Shown: positions 32,560 to 43,962 of the stretch, in pieces
Position numbering within the stretch: the stretch's first letter is position 1
How the letters are laid out: every line of letters starts with the position of its first letter
Assembly: GCF_037893015.1 (NCBI RefSeq)
Contig: NC_133666.1
Coordinates: 462,696,867 to 462,760,866 of the forward strand
DNA: 64,000 nt
Direction of reading: 5' to 3'
DNA from: Macrotis lagotis
Lineage: Eukaryota; Chordata; Mammalia; Peramelemorphia; Peramelidae
Program-made: the position numbers and the translations under genes
Notes under the pieces: generated by a model
Databases searched by the model: none
What the model saw: the letters and a program-made list of their open reading frames with translations, nothing else
What the model was told of the DNA's origin: nothing

Positions 32560-33200
32560 GTCTTATTTGTCTCTTCAAAATTTCCTTCTGTTCTCTTCTG
32601 TGCATTGAAAAATGCTTCAATGACTTTATTTTGTTTATTTTCTGTTGTTTTTTTCTGTTACCCTATCACTAGCTCTTCTTTATCCCCTATAAAGAAAAAC
32701 CTATTCTTTATAGCCCATAAGTAATCTAGCAAAATAAATCAATACACATGCCATGTCTAAAAATAGCATTGCAATTGTTGATTTCCCTACTCTCCCCCAA
32801 TGAAAAAAAAACAAGAGATAGAATAAAACAAACCTCCTAGGTCTGGTCAATCAAAAATAAATCTGCATAGAGCTGATTTGTGAAAATGTATTTCTCATTC
32901 TATCCTTTGAGTTCATCAACTCTCTGGCAAGTGTTATGACACAAAGAAGTAAGAAACATGCTTAATCATGGGTCATTTGGAGAAAAAAATCAGTTGGTCA
33001 TTGCATTGATCAAAGTTCTTAAGTCTTTGAAATTATTTTTTGCTATACAGTATTGTTCTTTTATAAATAGTTCCATTGATTCTATTCACTTATCTATATA
33101 AGATAGAACAAATCTTCCCAGGTTTCTCCAAAATCCTCTTTTATGATTTCTTTTGGAGAAATGTTTCACTATGTTCACATATATTAACTTATTAATTCAC
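32560..33200 (-). mobile_element. Antisense L1 3' region relic
   Basis: Shares colinear landmarks with 42690-43480, such as TTCTCTTCTGTGCATT followed by the same order. It continues with GGTCATTGCATTGATCAAAGTTCTTAAG, the complement of marsupial L1 3' UTR, also seen near 19010-19035. Confidence 0.65.
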
Positions 33201-33249
33201 TCAAAAATGTAAGGAGAATACAATATTAAGTTGAAAAGAAAGTTAAAAT

Positions 33250-33652
33250 AAAATAAAAAATGTTATAGTAATTATATTTGTGTAATATTCTAAGCTCTGC
33301 AAAGTGCTTTCTTTATAACAATTAAAAGCTCCATTCAGTTGTTGTTTAAGTTCTTGGCAAAGATACTGGAGTGGTTTGCCATTTTCTCCTGTAGCTCATT
33401 TTGCAGATGAGGTACTGAGACAAAAGGGTTAAGTGACTTGCCCAGGGTCATACAGATAGTACTTATCTGAGGTCATACTTGAATCCAGGTCTTCCTAACT
33501 CTAGACCCTCCTTTATTATCTAGCTGCCTAGAATCTCCTATTTTATAGAGAAGCAAATTGAAGCTTAAATAATTGCCAAGGTCACCTAACTAGTTAATTT
33601 GGGAACTGAGATTCAAATTTGTTTCATCTAAACTACATTTTGGTAACTATTA
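33250..33652 (-). mobile_element. THER1/MIR split by MAR1
   Basis: The left part has CTGCAAAGTGCTTTCTTTATAAC. The right part has CCTATTTTATAGAGAAGCAAATTGAAGC and GGTCACCTAACTAG. Together these are the 5'-to-3' pieces of one antisense THER1, separated by a MAR1. Confidence 0.75.
33333..33530 (-). mobile_element. MAR1-type SINE nested in THER1
   Basis: CAGTTGTTGTTTAAGTTCTTGG, CAAAGATACTGGAGTGGTTTG, GTGACTTGCCCAGGGTCATAC, TATCTAGCTGCC: antisense MAR1. Confidence 0.88.
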
Positions 33653-33825
33653 TAATTTCTCCTACCCTATCTACTCTAGTTTATTTTGCGGAACTAGAGG
33701 TAATCACAAGAGACTTTTGTGGGTTATGGGCCAAACTACCTTATCTACTCAATGGAGATTATCAGGGCAGGTGATTGTGACTCTTCCATTCTGCTCCTTG
33801 CATAAGGCTCATTTGTTTCTGATAT

Positions 33826-33828
<3 letters not shown>

Positions 33829-33892
<64 letters not shown>

Positions 33893-33912
33893 TGTGTGTG
33901 TGTGTAGGTGTG
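33829..33912. repeat. (GT)n microsatellite, long
   Basis: About 28 GT units, an ATGT interruption, then more GT and GTAT units. The Cys/Val frames through it are artefacts. Confidence 0.95.
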
Positions 33913-33961
33913 TGTATGCCTGTATCTATGTGTCTGTGTGCATGTGGGTCTCCACCTAGAA

Positions 33962-34390
33962 AAGAAGGAAGGAAAGAAGCATTTATTAAAGATTTACTAT
34001 GTGAAAAAGCACCATGCTAAGCTCCAAGGAAACAAATACAAACAAAAAGAAATACAACTTCTGCCCTCGAGGAGCTTATATTCTAATGGGGGAAGACAAC
34101 ATGCCAGAGGGAGCTAAAAAACAGGGGAAGAGGGTAATGAAGATTCTGTGTTCAGAAACATGATTATGAAACTAGGAACAGAGCTAGGAGGGGGTATGAA
34201 TGCCAGCTTGGCCTCTTTCCTCCGAAAGAACACTGACCCTTGGAATAATTTATCAATGGTAATTGGAGTGAGATGGGAAGGTCTTACAGAAGGATATTTC
34301 AGGTTAAGGAGCTACAAGGGTATCTGGATGTTCCAGGGTGAGGACATCAGATCTCTAGGCTCATCTCCCTATATTCTTAGGTACTATTTT
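33962..34390 (+). mobile_element. Unclassified ancient repeat
   Basis: AAGCATTTATTAAAGATTTACTATGTG, CACCATGCTAAGCTCCAAGG, GAGGAGCTTATATTCTAATGGGG: the same layout as 13148 and 62600. An 88-codon frame at 34148-34414 lies in its 3' part. Confidence 0.55.
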
Positions 34391-34820
34391 TTTTTCCTTC
34401 CAATCTCTACATGAGTTTTATCACAACATTTCAAGATCATGACTTTTAGAAGTATTTAATTGGAGCAGTAAAAAGGAAACATAAGTACATTTTTATCAGT
34501 GCATTAACCCTGTTTATTACAAAATATAACTTTGTTTTAGTTCCTGCTAAAACCTTGAAGCAACACAGAAGATAATAACTTGGAAATAAAGTTCTTGGCA
34601 GTTCCTATTTCTATCTTTCAACTTTGCTGGAGACAAGCAAAGATAATTGATCTTAGAGGTATAGTATCTTACTATACTATTGAGTGAAAGAATAACAAGG
34701 CACTTTGGGTTTTCTTTAAGATGCTGCTTTAGCTGATTTAAATGGTAAGGCATTCTATTAGTTTCACTTTTCCATCTCATTTCCTTAGCACAGATAAATC
34801 ACTGCAAAAAATCCATTTAG
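34391..34820. other. Unassigned sequence
   Basis: No repeat was recognised. A 77-codon minus-strand frame (34547-34780) has no known motif. Confidence 0.35.
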
Positions 34821-34822
34821 GA

Positions 34823-35000
34823 CAGAGATTTTTAACTTAGGGGAACCTAGACCCTTAGATTTCAGGAGGGACTTGAACATTGAGAGAAGAGATGGTATAT
34901 TCATCTTCACTAATTTAGCAGTTCCTTCAATTATGAATGTAATAAGCAATATATAGTTCATAGGCTTTGCCAGACTACCAATGAACTCTTGCTTTAGAAA
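34823..35000 (+). mobile_element. Old DNA-transposon-like repeat
   Basis: Starts CAGAGATTTTTAACTTAGGG, then TAGATTTCAGGAGGGACTTG and TTAGCAGTTCCTTCAATTATGAATGTAAT. This resembles an ancient mammalian hAT-like non-autonomous element. The far inverted end is not visible, so the class is tentative. Confidence 0.45.
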
Positions 35001-35440
35001 TACTATTAATCTCATCTCATATATTCAGGTTTTCGGAATTATGTGAATGAAGGAAGCAAGGTTGAGAAAAGAGTGACCTGCTTAAACTCCCCAAGAAAGT
35101 AAATATTGTTTTTATTTTTAAAATGTCAGAGTAGAAAACCTTATAATAAAATACTGCATTGTGATACTACAAAAGAATGTATTCTCTGCTCCTTAGGACA
35201 GTGAAACTTGCTCCATGAAATCTTATAATTAAAACAATATTGCCAATTAAGTGATATCACCCTTTAGGAATTTTGAATGAAAGGATGAGGCCTGCATCAG
35301 ATAATGCCTGAAACCTACTCCCCCCCCCCCAAAAAAAAAAACCCGAACAGTTAGTTCAGCAGAATCATATTGCTATCATATTGCTAATTCAGGGGTTGAG
35401 GTTTTCAGGTAGATGTATCCCTTTTCTTTGTTAACCTACC
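35001..35440. other. Unassigned, with short C-run/A-run
   Basis: Contains a C10A11 homopolymer pair near 35321-35341. No gene was seen. Confidence 0.4.
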
Positions 35441-36021
35441 TGGATTTTTCTCAAAGCCTTCTTATTCCTTCAACCTAATTAGTAAATTATCTTAATTGGC
35501 TGTCATTCTTCCTTAATTTCCCATTTTCTGTTCCTCACTGACTATTATTTACATCTCCCTCAACCCAATCCCCCAATTTCTACACAAAAGCTACTCATTT
35601 CTTTCATCTTATTTTTTTGGAATGCTTATTTCATAGGTAATAAATTTGCTTTTTATCTCAAACCTTTCCTTTCCCACTTCTATTTTCCTTCATTCACTGA
35701 ATTGACAGTCCTGTTGACACAACTTCCCTGGTCACTTTTTCTAGCACTCTTTGTCCCTTTATGCATCCCTCCAACTCAATGGTTGAAGTAATTGGAATAC
35801 TCTTTGTTCTCCATTACCAATTCTAGACTTTCCTTTGTCCTCCATCACTAAATAACTTCTCCTTTGAAGTTCACTCAATCCATATTTACCACTCAATCAA
35901 GATTTTGTTAGCCATTATCTACTGTTTTCAGGATATTTGCCTTCTTTACTTAGTCAATTCATTGCCTGGATCATAGACTTTCTCACTTCTCCAACTCTTG
36001 CCCCATATTATGGAGATACTG

Positions 36022-36025
<4 letters not shown>

Positions 36026-36074
<49 letters not shown>
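36026..36074. repeat. (TA)n microsatellite in L2
   Basis: About 24 TA units within the L2 relic. Confidence 0.95.
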
Positions 36075-36075
<1 letters not shown>

Positions 36076-37793
36076 CTATTCCCTCAAATATATTGTTATT
36101 CCACTTTCTCAAAATAGTCATTTTCCAGGAGATGTTCATACCCATAATCTTGCTATCATTAATTAAGTGTTCCACTTCATTGTTTATCAATTCTAAAATT
36201 ACCTCATTTGATCACAATCAGTTGTCATCCCACCTCTCCCTCTGCCTTGCAACTTTCTTCTTTGTTCTCACCATAACTACTGCCTTGGCTCGGCTCCTTA
36301 ATTTTTTCCAAAGTATTCATCCCTACACCCGCTAGAATATTCTATCTTCCCTATTTTGACCCCTCAGTTCAATTCCATCTTTTTTTCCTAGTGTTGACTT
36401 GCCAAGCCTTAACCTTGGAGTACTGTAAACATCAGTTACCTTTGCTCTTATTCACATGCTAATGAACAAGGCTGGAGAAACCAGCACAAAATTATGTTGA
36501 CCAAGTCATGTTATAAAATCTCAACTGGGAACTTCATTGCAACAAGGAAATTCTTTTATATGTCCTTAATCAATTTATTATTCTACTCTCCAGAATGGTT
36601 ACTCCAAATCTTTTCATCCTTCCTTAAATTTTCCTTCAATCTTCCTTCCTCTCAAGTGAGAATCTTGTCTTATATTTCCACTGGAAAAATGGAAGCTGTT
36701 CATCAAGAATTCCTTTTTTCTCTCTTCTTCAACTCATGTTACTCAAGTGCTTCCCACTGTTATCTTCTTCTTCATCCCTATTTTACATGAAGAGGTGATC
36801 CTGCTTAGTCCCAAGACTCTTCAACATGCATATGTCATCCTAGTCTACCCTGCTTTCTCCAATATGTTGCCCTTCCTTATCATTTCTACTCTCCCACTGA
36901 TCTTCATTTTCTTTGTCTATTGCTTTCTTCACTATACCTACAAACATGCCATCATCCCTTTTATCCTCAGAAAACTCTCACTTGATCTGTTCATCCCTTC
37001 TAGTTAATAATCTCAAATGTCTCTTCCCTTTGTACCTAAACTCCTTGAGAAGACCACTGTTAATTAGTGCTTGTACTTCTCTCATTCTTTTCTTAACTAA
37101 CTCTGACATCTGACTTCTAACCTCATCATCCAACTGAAAAGTTACCAGTGGTCTCTTAAATGCCCCATCTAATGACCTTTTCTTATCCTCATCTTTCTTT
37201 GCAACTTTTGACAGTATTCAACTCCCTCATTTCCTTGATATTCTCTTCTTTTAGGTTTTTGTGATACTAATTTTCTCTCTAAGTTCTTTTTCTATCTGTC
37301 TGACTACTCTTTCTCATTCTCCATTGCTTAATCTTAATCCATGTCATATCCGCTAACCATAGGTTTCCCCAAGATACTGTCCGGGACTCTCTTCTCTTTT
37401 CTGTTTATATTATTTCACTCATTTATCACTTTCAATGAACTCATTTATCTCTATGCGATGATTCCAGATCTACTCATTCAGTCCTAACTTTTGACCTTTA
37501 ATCTCTCATTGCCAACTCTTTAATGGACATCTCAAACTGAATGCATTGTATTCATCTTAAATTCAACATGATAAAAGTTTAACTCACTGAATTCATTCTC
37601 CTTAAGCATTCCCTTCTTCTTAATTTTTTATTTTTATCAAAGGCACTTCTATCCTTCCATTTCCCTAGGCTCTCAAACTGTCATATTTGATTTTTTTCTT
37701 CCTATATTTAATCTATTATTAAGTTTTTTCCATTTCTATATTTATAACATCTTCTTTATATACTTACTTTTCTCCTTCAACCATGGTCTAAGT

Positions 37794-37894
37794 CAGAGGT
37801 ATCAAACTAACTTCCCACTGTCTGAAATGGTCCACAAAATTAAAAAATGCTTGAATCAGATTAAGGACCTGTTTCTATTAGATTGACAACACTG
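37794..37894. mobile_element. Short TIR element inside L2
   Basis: Begins CAGAGGTATCAAACT. Its other end read in reverse is CAGTGTTGTCAATCT. L2 coding similarity stops before it and resumes after it. The ends resemble those of 40056-40267. Confidence 0.55.
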
Positions 37895-38277
37895 GCAGGC
37901 CCTCATTACCTCTTCCTGGACTATAACAATAGGTTTCTGGTTGGTCTTCCTGCCTCAGGTCTCTTCACATTCCAATCTATCTCTCTCAGCCAATCACTTG
38001 TCAAATTCAACTTCTAAAAGCTTAGTTCTATGTGTCTCCCCATTCAATAAATTCCAGTGGTTCCCTATCACCTTGAGAATGAAATATAAGATACTGTTTG
38101 GTTTTCAAAGTCCTTCAACACCCAATTCTTTGTTACCATTGCTATCTTCTTTTACACCTTATTCTGATCTCTTTATTGTTCTTTGAATAAGATATTTCAT
38201 TTTAGGACTATGGATATTTTTATTTATTGTCCCATATGAAATTCTCCCCTTCCTTGCTTTTGACTTCTCTTCCCCAT

Positions 38278-38504
38278 TTGAGATTTCTTGGTAAAGATAT
38301 TAGAATGGTAAAGATATTTGCTATTAGAATTGCCATTTCCTCCTCCAGCTCATTATATAGATGAGAAATTGAGGCCAACAGTATTAATTTATTTGCCTGT
38401 GGTCACACAGCTAGGAAGTGTCTGAAGCCAGATTGAACTCAGAAAGTTTAGTCTTCCTGACTCCAGGTCTGAAATCATCTTCACTGGGCCACCTGGCTAC
38501 CCAG
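38278..38504 (-). mobile_element. MAR1-type SINE
   Basis: TTTCTTGGTAAAGATATTAG, with that word duplicated (AATGGTAAAGATATT), then CTCCTCCAGCTCATTATATAG, GGTCACACAGCTAGGAAG, GGGCCACCTGGCTACCC. Confidence 0.85.
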
Positions 38505-40055
38505 GGTCTATTTTTTTCCTTTATAGTTTTGGAGGTTTGCCTAGAACATTGAAGGTGTTTAATAAATGTTTGTTGGCTAATTCCCCTCCAGAATTTGAAT
38601 ATAATGCTGAATATCCTATACAAAATAAACCAATTTAGATGAGTTTCTGATAATTCATTCCCTTGCCCAGAGAAATTCTCTGATTTGTGCCATGTGGTGG
38701 TAAATCAAGAATTTTGCTCCTTAGGAGAGGAGAAAGTAGAAATATTAAAAGCTTTCTGAGCTTATATTGAAAAACAAAATTGTATCTGTCAACTTCCAGG
38801 CTAATGACTTTTCAGAAATCTTTATAACCTTATGCCCTTAGCCAAAGACTTTTCAAATTGATTTTTCTTGTGAGGGGGAAAAAGGGACAAAAATGGAAAA
38901 TGTTTCTGTTAAAGTCACTTACACAAAATAAGCCATTAGCTTGTTTTGCTTTTTCATGGGAAAAGAGGATAGTGAATAAATTTCAGTGGCAGTATGGGCC
39001 TAGATTCTGTTTTAAGTGGTTCAATAGATCTATAAAGCCATAACTTACAATGCTGAGGCAAGAGCTTAAAAATCCTCATCAGACTATATACAAGCCAATC
39101 ATCCTTTCATTCTTGCCACAATTTCTTTTTTGCAAAGAAATTCTTCAGATGGATTGGAGGTTACAAAGGAAACAGGAAACTTTTTGCCAGAGATTGATTA
39201 GCAGAGCTGGATGAAATCTTAGACATTTAATTCAATCCTTTTATGATATAGATGAGGAAAATGGGGCCTAAATATATGAATGTGACAGAGTATACTTCAT
39301 ATTCTAATCAGTAAGGGAATAATGGGAAATGCTTTGGAGTTAGCACATGAAGAAATTTAAAATAATCTATTAAAACATAAATGTGTATTTTATATTTGTA
39401 GCACACACCTTCTGGTCCCATTCCTTCAGAACCAGGCAGTATTCACCCCTCCTACCTTCTCCAATCCCTCCACCCCACCCTGGAATCTCAGGTACATGGA
39501 AGGGCTTGGGTGGATGTCTTTTTCTCTGGATTTCCATTGTCTCTGTTTTCCCTTATTTTTAGAATGCTATAGCTATCATTCCTTTTCAATTAACCTCCTA
39601 ACACCAAGTAGGTTTCACAAAGCGTTATTTACTTCACAAAAAAATAACAAAAACAAATGTAAAACATTTTCTCTAATATTTTCCCCTAGACCAACTTGGA
39701 TTCTGGAAAAATAAGCTCAAAACTTATTTCATTTCTTACATGGTATTTCTGCCCTTTAAGTTCAAGTCCAAAGGCAGGATAGTTCTTGATTCAACTTTTA
39801 CTGGCATGGATCCAGAAGGACTCTCCCCATAAATCTTTAGTCTTCCTTGTTAGGCTGGTGGCAATATTCAACCTGAATTCCAACTTTTGCATTATTGTGA
39901 CTCAGTCTCCTGACCAATTTTCTCCCTGAATCTAGAACAGAAAGGAATAACAACCAAAAACAAAAGCCTAGGAAACCTCTTTTTGAGGGAGACAGGTGGA
40001 GTGGAATGGGGTGGGGATGGGAAAGTATATGACTATCAGATCCTTTTCTTTAGAG
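38505..40055. other. Mostly unassigned sequence
   Basis: No gene was recognised. A short L3/MIR-like block lies at 39205-39275 (GAGCTGGATGAAATCTTAGAC, GATATAGATGAGGAAAATGG). A C-rich patch at 39440-39485 is unremarkable. Confidence 0.4.
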
Positions 40056-40267
40056 CAGAAGTGTCAGACACTTGGCTAACTGGCAAAATGTCTAATTTAG
40101 GCTCAATTTAAGTGTAGTTCCTTTCTGATTTTAATGTGTTGATATATCTCTCAATTAATAAAATAAATACACAAATATTTGTGTTTTTTTAAAACATTAT
40201 ATGATTTTCAGGGGGATCTTAATGTATGGTTTAGTGGTCCAAGTTTCTGGTTGAGTTAGACACTATG
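40056..40267. mobile_element. hAT-like MITE with 8-bp target duplication
   Basis: The left end CAGAAGTGTCAGAC pairs with the right end, which reads CATAGTGTCTAAC in reverse. The flanking 8-mers CTTTAGAG (40048-40055) and CTTTAGTG (40268-40275) match at 7 of 8 positions. An 8-bp duplication is the hAT signature. There is no coding capacity. Confidence 0.6.
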
Positions 40268-41200
40268 CTTTAGTGTTTTATAATCAGTCCATTAGCAAAT
40301 GAATCACCTTACTAGTCCAGGCATGAATTTAGCAATAAGATGGGCAAAGCTAGTATAGGCCTTTTTGAAGATGCCAACAGCTATATAACCAGTCAAAAAT
40401 GGTCCTCTCACTCATGTGACTCCCAACTACAGCCATTTAAAGAATGCCCATTCATTCACTCCAAAGCACTATCATCATCATGATTCTTCCAAAAAATCTG
40501 TCTTCTTGGCATTTTCCATATGGAGAGGTGCCATCTGAAGAAACTAATTGCATCTGTACATTTACCAGAACTCCATTACATATTATGTACAAGATAAATA
40601 TAAAATGTCATCTAAGGACATTGTTTAGAAGAGTTTACTCTTTATCATAACTGGATAAGCAGTCTTGGAAAGAGATCAGCAAATTCACACACCAGAGGTA
40701 CTAATCCTTCTGCACACTCTAATCACCCCCAATTTATTATAAAGAAGAACCTCCCAATTCTCTCCTGTGGTTCCAAAAAGCTATAACATGCAGATTAGTC
40801 ATATCTTGGGGAAATGGTCTCCACAGATAGGCTAAACCAGGTGGAGAATAATTGACAGATTTCAAACCCATCACTGAGAGAGAGGGATGTCTTATCCCAA
40901 GTGTGTGAGATTTACCCTGGCTGGGCAAATAAGAAAGAAAATTTGTTCTGTCAGCCATGAAGGAAAAGAAAGCAGGTGCTTTAGGATGCTTAGAACTTGG
41001 TCAGAGATTGAAGATATCAAGGTCATCCATTGCATCCCAGACCATTATCAATCTCTTGATTTTTGTCCTACCTTTGAACTTCAGTGACTCTGGAAGAGAA
41101 AACAAGACTGATGAGTTTGTTGCAACTGCCTCACCTATATCCATTTCAAATGTGTATTAAGACATCATCCTGTGATACCATCAGCCCTCTTCAAAAAGGG
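40268..41200. other. Unassigned sequence
   Basis: No repeat or gene was recognised. Overlapping frames of 66-73 codons at 40737-41160 occur on both strands and are not convincing. Confidence 0.4.
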
Positions 41201-41203
41201 AGG

Positions 41204-41230
41204 AAAAATAATAATAATAATAATAATAAC
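41204..41230. repeat. (AAT)n microsatellite
   Basis: About nine AAT units. Confidence 0.9.
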
Positions 41231-41285
41231 TAGGTATTCATGGTTTTTAAATTTCAGATTAATCTATAGGTGCTCATCATCTATT

Positions 41286-41455
41286 AGAGTTTTAGGGTTG
41301 GAAAGGACCTTAGTGGTCATCCTCTCCAACCACCTCATTTTACAAAGGAGCAAAGGTCCAAGCTTCACAGATAGCAAATAATTGATTTAAAATTTGAACT
41401 AAGGTCTTTTGACAACACATTCAGTGATTTTCTGTCAAACCACATTGCTAAATGA
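41286..41455 (-). mobile_element. L3/MIR-like repeat
   Basis: TAGGGTTGGAAAGGACCTTAG, CTCTCCAACCACCTCATTTTAC, AAAGGAGCAAAGGTCC. Confidence 0.55.
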
Positions 41456-41649
41456 TAGATTCAAGGAGCTAGAGTCAAACATCTGGTTTTGTTATTATAT
41501 TGATGACATCAAGGTACCACTTGAGCCATCTATGTGCTAGCCCTCATTCTTGCTATTATTGCCAAACATGTCCTCAATTCTATTACCCCACCCCTCAAAT
41601 GCAAGTCATTGTTAGTGACATGATCTAGTTTGCTTTTTATAAGTATGTA

Positions 41650-42150
41650 GACAAGTGGATTGGTTTGGTGGAAAAGTATTACACTTGGAGTGAATAAAAC
41701 TGAGTTTATTTTCAAATTTTAAATCAAACTACCTATATGACTATGGGCAAGTTATTTTATTTTTCTGAGCCTTATATATAATCTGTACAATTTTGCTGTT
41801 TAGTCATTTTCAGTCACATCTGACTCTTGATATTCGAGTTTTCTAAGCAAAGCTATTGGATTGCTGTGCCATATCTTTTTCCAGTTCATTTTACAGAAGA
41901 GGAAACTAAGACCAACACATTTAAGTGACTTGCCCAAGGACATACAACTATGAAATGTCTGAATCCAGATTTGAAGTAAGGAAGATGACTTGAGTCTTCC
42001 TGACTCCAGACATGGCACTTTAACTACTGAATCACTGACTTCCAAACATCTGCAAAATAGAAATAGCATACTTGCAATAGCTATGTCTTTTGTGTTTTAA
42101 AGAAAGCATTTTGTAAATCTCAAGCTGCTATAAAGCTGTGAATTATTATT
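41650..42150 (+). mobile_element. MIR split by MAR1
   Basis: The left part has ACTATGGGCAAGTTATTTTATTTTTCTGAGCC and AATCTGTACAATTTTG. The right part has ATCTGCAAAATAGAAATAGC and AAAGCATTTTGTAAATCTCAAG. The repeated word ATCTG(T/C)A(C/A)AAT at the split is the likely MAR1 target duplication. Confidence 0.75.
41795..42044 (-). mobile_element. MAR1-type SINE nested in MIR
   Basis: GCTGTTTAGTCATTTTCAGTC, CAGTTCATTTTACAGAAGAGG, TGACTTGCCCAAGGACATAC, GAGTCTTCCTGACTCCAG. Confidence 0.87.
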
Positions 42151-42254
42151 TCCATTTTCCTTCAGTTATTTATAATTTTGAGTCTTTAGAGATTATAGTG
42201 TTCCATAATTTACAGTCATATATAATCACAGAAGGAATAATGACATTAAAAAGA

Positions 42255-42655
42255 TGGATTTTTCATCCACTGAGGAATAGCTAAACAGCCTGTGGTACAT
42301 CAAAATTATGGGCCATATGAAACTAAGCTATATATGAAATGATGTCTATAAAGAATACAGAGAAGAATGGAAAGATTTATATGAGCTGATATGAAGTAAG
42401 CAGAAAAAGAAAATAATACACACAATTACTGCAATTATTTATATAGAAAGAACAACAATAATAAAAACAAAACAAAACTTTTTAGTTTTGATTGTCAAAA
42501 AACTGTATAGTTAGAAAATAAAACATATAAAGAAGACTGTATATGTGTATACTTTTGTTTCTAATGCATAGTAGAGAATAGGGAGTAAATTCAGGAGGAA
42601 ACAAATAAGCAGGACAGTTCTGAAAGTAATATATGAAATTTATTATATTTTTTAA
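42255..42655 (+). mobile_element. L1 3' end relic
   Basis: CATCCACTGAGGAATAGCTAAACAG, GGAAAGATTTATATGAGCTGATATG, and an A-rich 3' end. More diverged than the L1 at 15755. Confidence 0.65.
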
Positions 42656-42689
42656 AAAGGAAGTGGTATGAAATTATATTCACTTTTTA

Positions 42690-43490
42690 AAGCACATAAT
42701 AAATTCCACACATTACCTTCAGAACTATCCTATTTGTCTGTGTTTCTTTCTGAACTTCTTTCTATTCTCTTTTGTGCATTAAAAAAAGTTTTAATGATTC
42801 AAAAAAAAAAGTTACTGTTGCTACTGTCTGCCCTTCCCACAAACCTTCTTTAAAAGAAATAAGCTTAGGCAAACAAAGCAAATCTATATGGTGACCATGT
42901 CCAAAAATATTTATGCCTCTATACTTTGACTATATCATTTCTCATGGGCATCACCACATGTTCCTAGGCAACATGAATGGCACAGTGGATAGAATGCTGG
43001 GTGGAGTCAGAAAGACCTAAATTCTAATCCAGCCCCAAACACTTAGCAGCTGTGTGTGACCCTGAGCAATACACTGAACCCTGTTTGACTCAAATTTCCT
43101 CATCTATAAAAATGGGCTTGGAGAAGGAAATGGCAGAATCTGCTTAAAAACTCCAGTATTTCTGCTAAAAAAACAAACAACAGTCAGACAAATAAACAGC
43201 TCCAAACAGGGTCGCAAAGTATCAGACAAAACTGAATAACAACAACTAAAACCATTTTGAAGTTCTGGAGTCAGGGTTGGTAATTCTGTTCATCAGGACT
43301 GGTAAGTCTTTAAATACTATTTTCTTTAGAATGCTGTTGTTAATTGTTTTCATGGATCTATTCATTTCTCTCAATTCATATTACTGAAGATTCTCTGAAA
43401 TCATCTCTTCTGTTGTTTCTTACAGAACAATAATATTACATTACATTACCATACCACAATTTGTATCTAATTGTCTGAGGTCATCTAAGA
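42690..43490 (-). mobile_element. Antisense L1 3' region, split by MAR1
   Basis: The left part matches 32560 onward (TTCTCTTTTGTGCATT). The right part holds GTTCTGGAGTCAGGGTTGG, TTACAGAACAATAATATTAC and ATTACCATACCACAATTTG, the complement of the L1 ORF2 end. Confidence 0.65.
42962..43252 (+). mobile_element. MAR1-type SINE nested in antisense L1
   Basis: GGCACAGTGGATAGAATGC, CTTGGAGAAGGAAATGGC, GTCGCAAAGTATCAGACA, tail AATAACAACAACTAAAA. It has an internal A/C-rich expansion near 43160-43200. Confidence 0.87.
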
Positions 43491-43960
43491 CCCTCCCTTA
43501 AATTCAATTAATTTTTTTCCTCCTCTCCTTTTAATTCATGCTTCATGATCAACAAGTTTGCTTTCCCCTCATTGGAATTATTCCACACACTTAGCTACCC
43601 ACCCCCCCCATAATCCAATTTCCTGTTGAGTTTAATCCAAAACTGTTATATGTGTGTGTTCAGCTTCTTTCTCTATTTAGGATGAATGAGATTCATATGC
43701 TGTCTTTTCCCTTCACCCATGCCTTAATTTTTTTGTTGCTGTATACTCTTATTCTCAAGCACTCTAATTATAAGAAATAGCAGTTTCTTCTCTTCCCCCC
43801 ATCCTGTACTGTTGTATTTCTTTTCACTGTTACATCTCTTTTCCCTCTTTACCCTCACAATAGAGCCAATCCTATTTTTCTTATTTAACTTCTTCAATGC
43901 CCTTTGAAAACAATGTCACTGAAGAGACACTCTGTTTCCTTTCTTGCTATTGGAATATTA
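43491..43960. other. Pyrimidine-rich unassigned sequence
   Basis: Possibly further antisense LINE, but no landmark is secure. Confidence 0.35.
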
Positions 43961-43962
43961 GT

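Larger units (their letters stand above)
35441..38215 (+). mobile_element. L2 LINE ORF2 relic (RT region)
   Basis: A pyrimidine-rich sense strand of about 2.7 kb. Landmarks in order are: AACATGCCATCATCCCTTTTATCCTC (about 36944), the pre-RT region corresponding to IIPFILRKLSLDL; CTGACATCTGACTTCTAACCTCATC (about 37100); TTTTGACAGTATTCAACTCC (about 37207), the first RT aspartate region; ACCATAGGTTTCCCCAAGATAC (about 37358), the V-P-Q-G region; CTATGCGATGATTCCAGATC (about 37452), the Y-A-D-D region; and CTGGACTATAACAATAGGTTTC (about 37917), the LDYCN region. Many stops and frameshifts. It is interrupted by a TA repeat and a short TIR element. Confidence 0.85.

Noticed and set aside
33717-34117. 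Cys/Val-rich frames
   Set aside because: They are produced by the long (GT)n microsatellite.
35937-37113. Several hydrophobic frames of 66-132 codons that look like membrane proteins
   Set aside because: They are T/C-rich frames of the L2 relic. The real similarity is to LINE reverse transcriptase.
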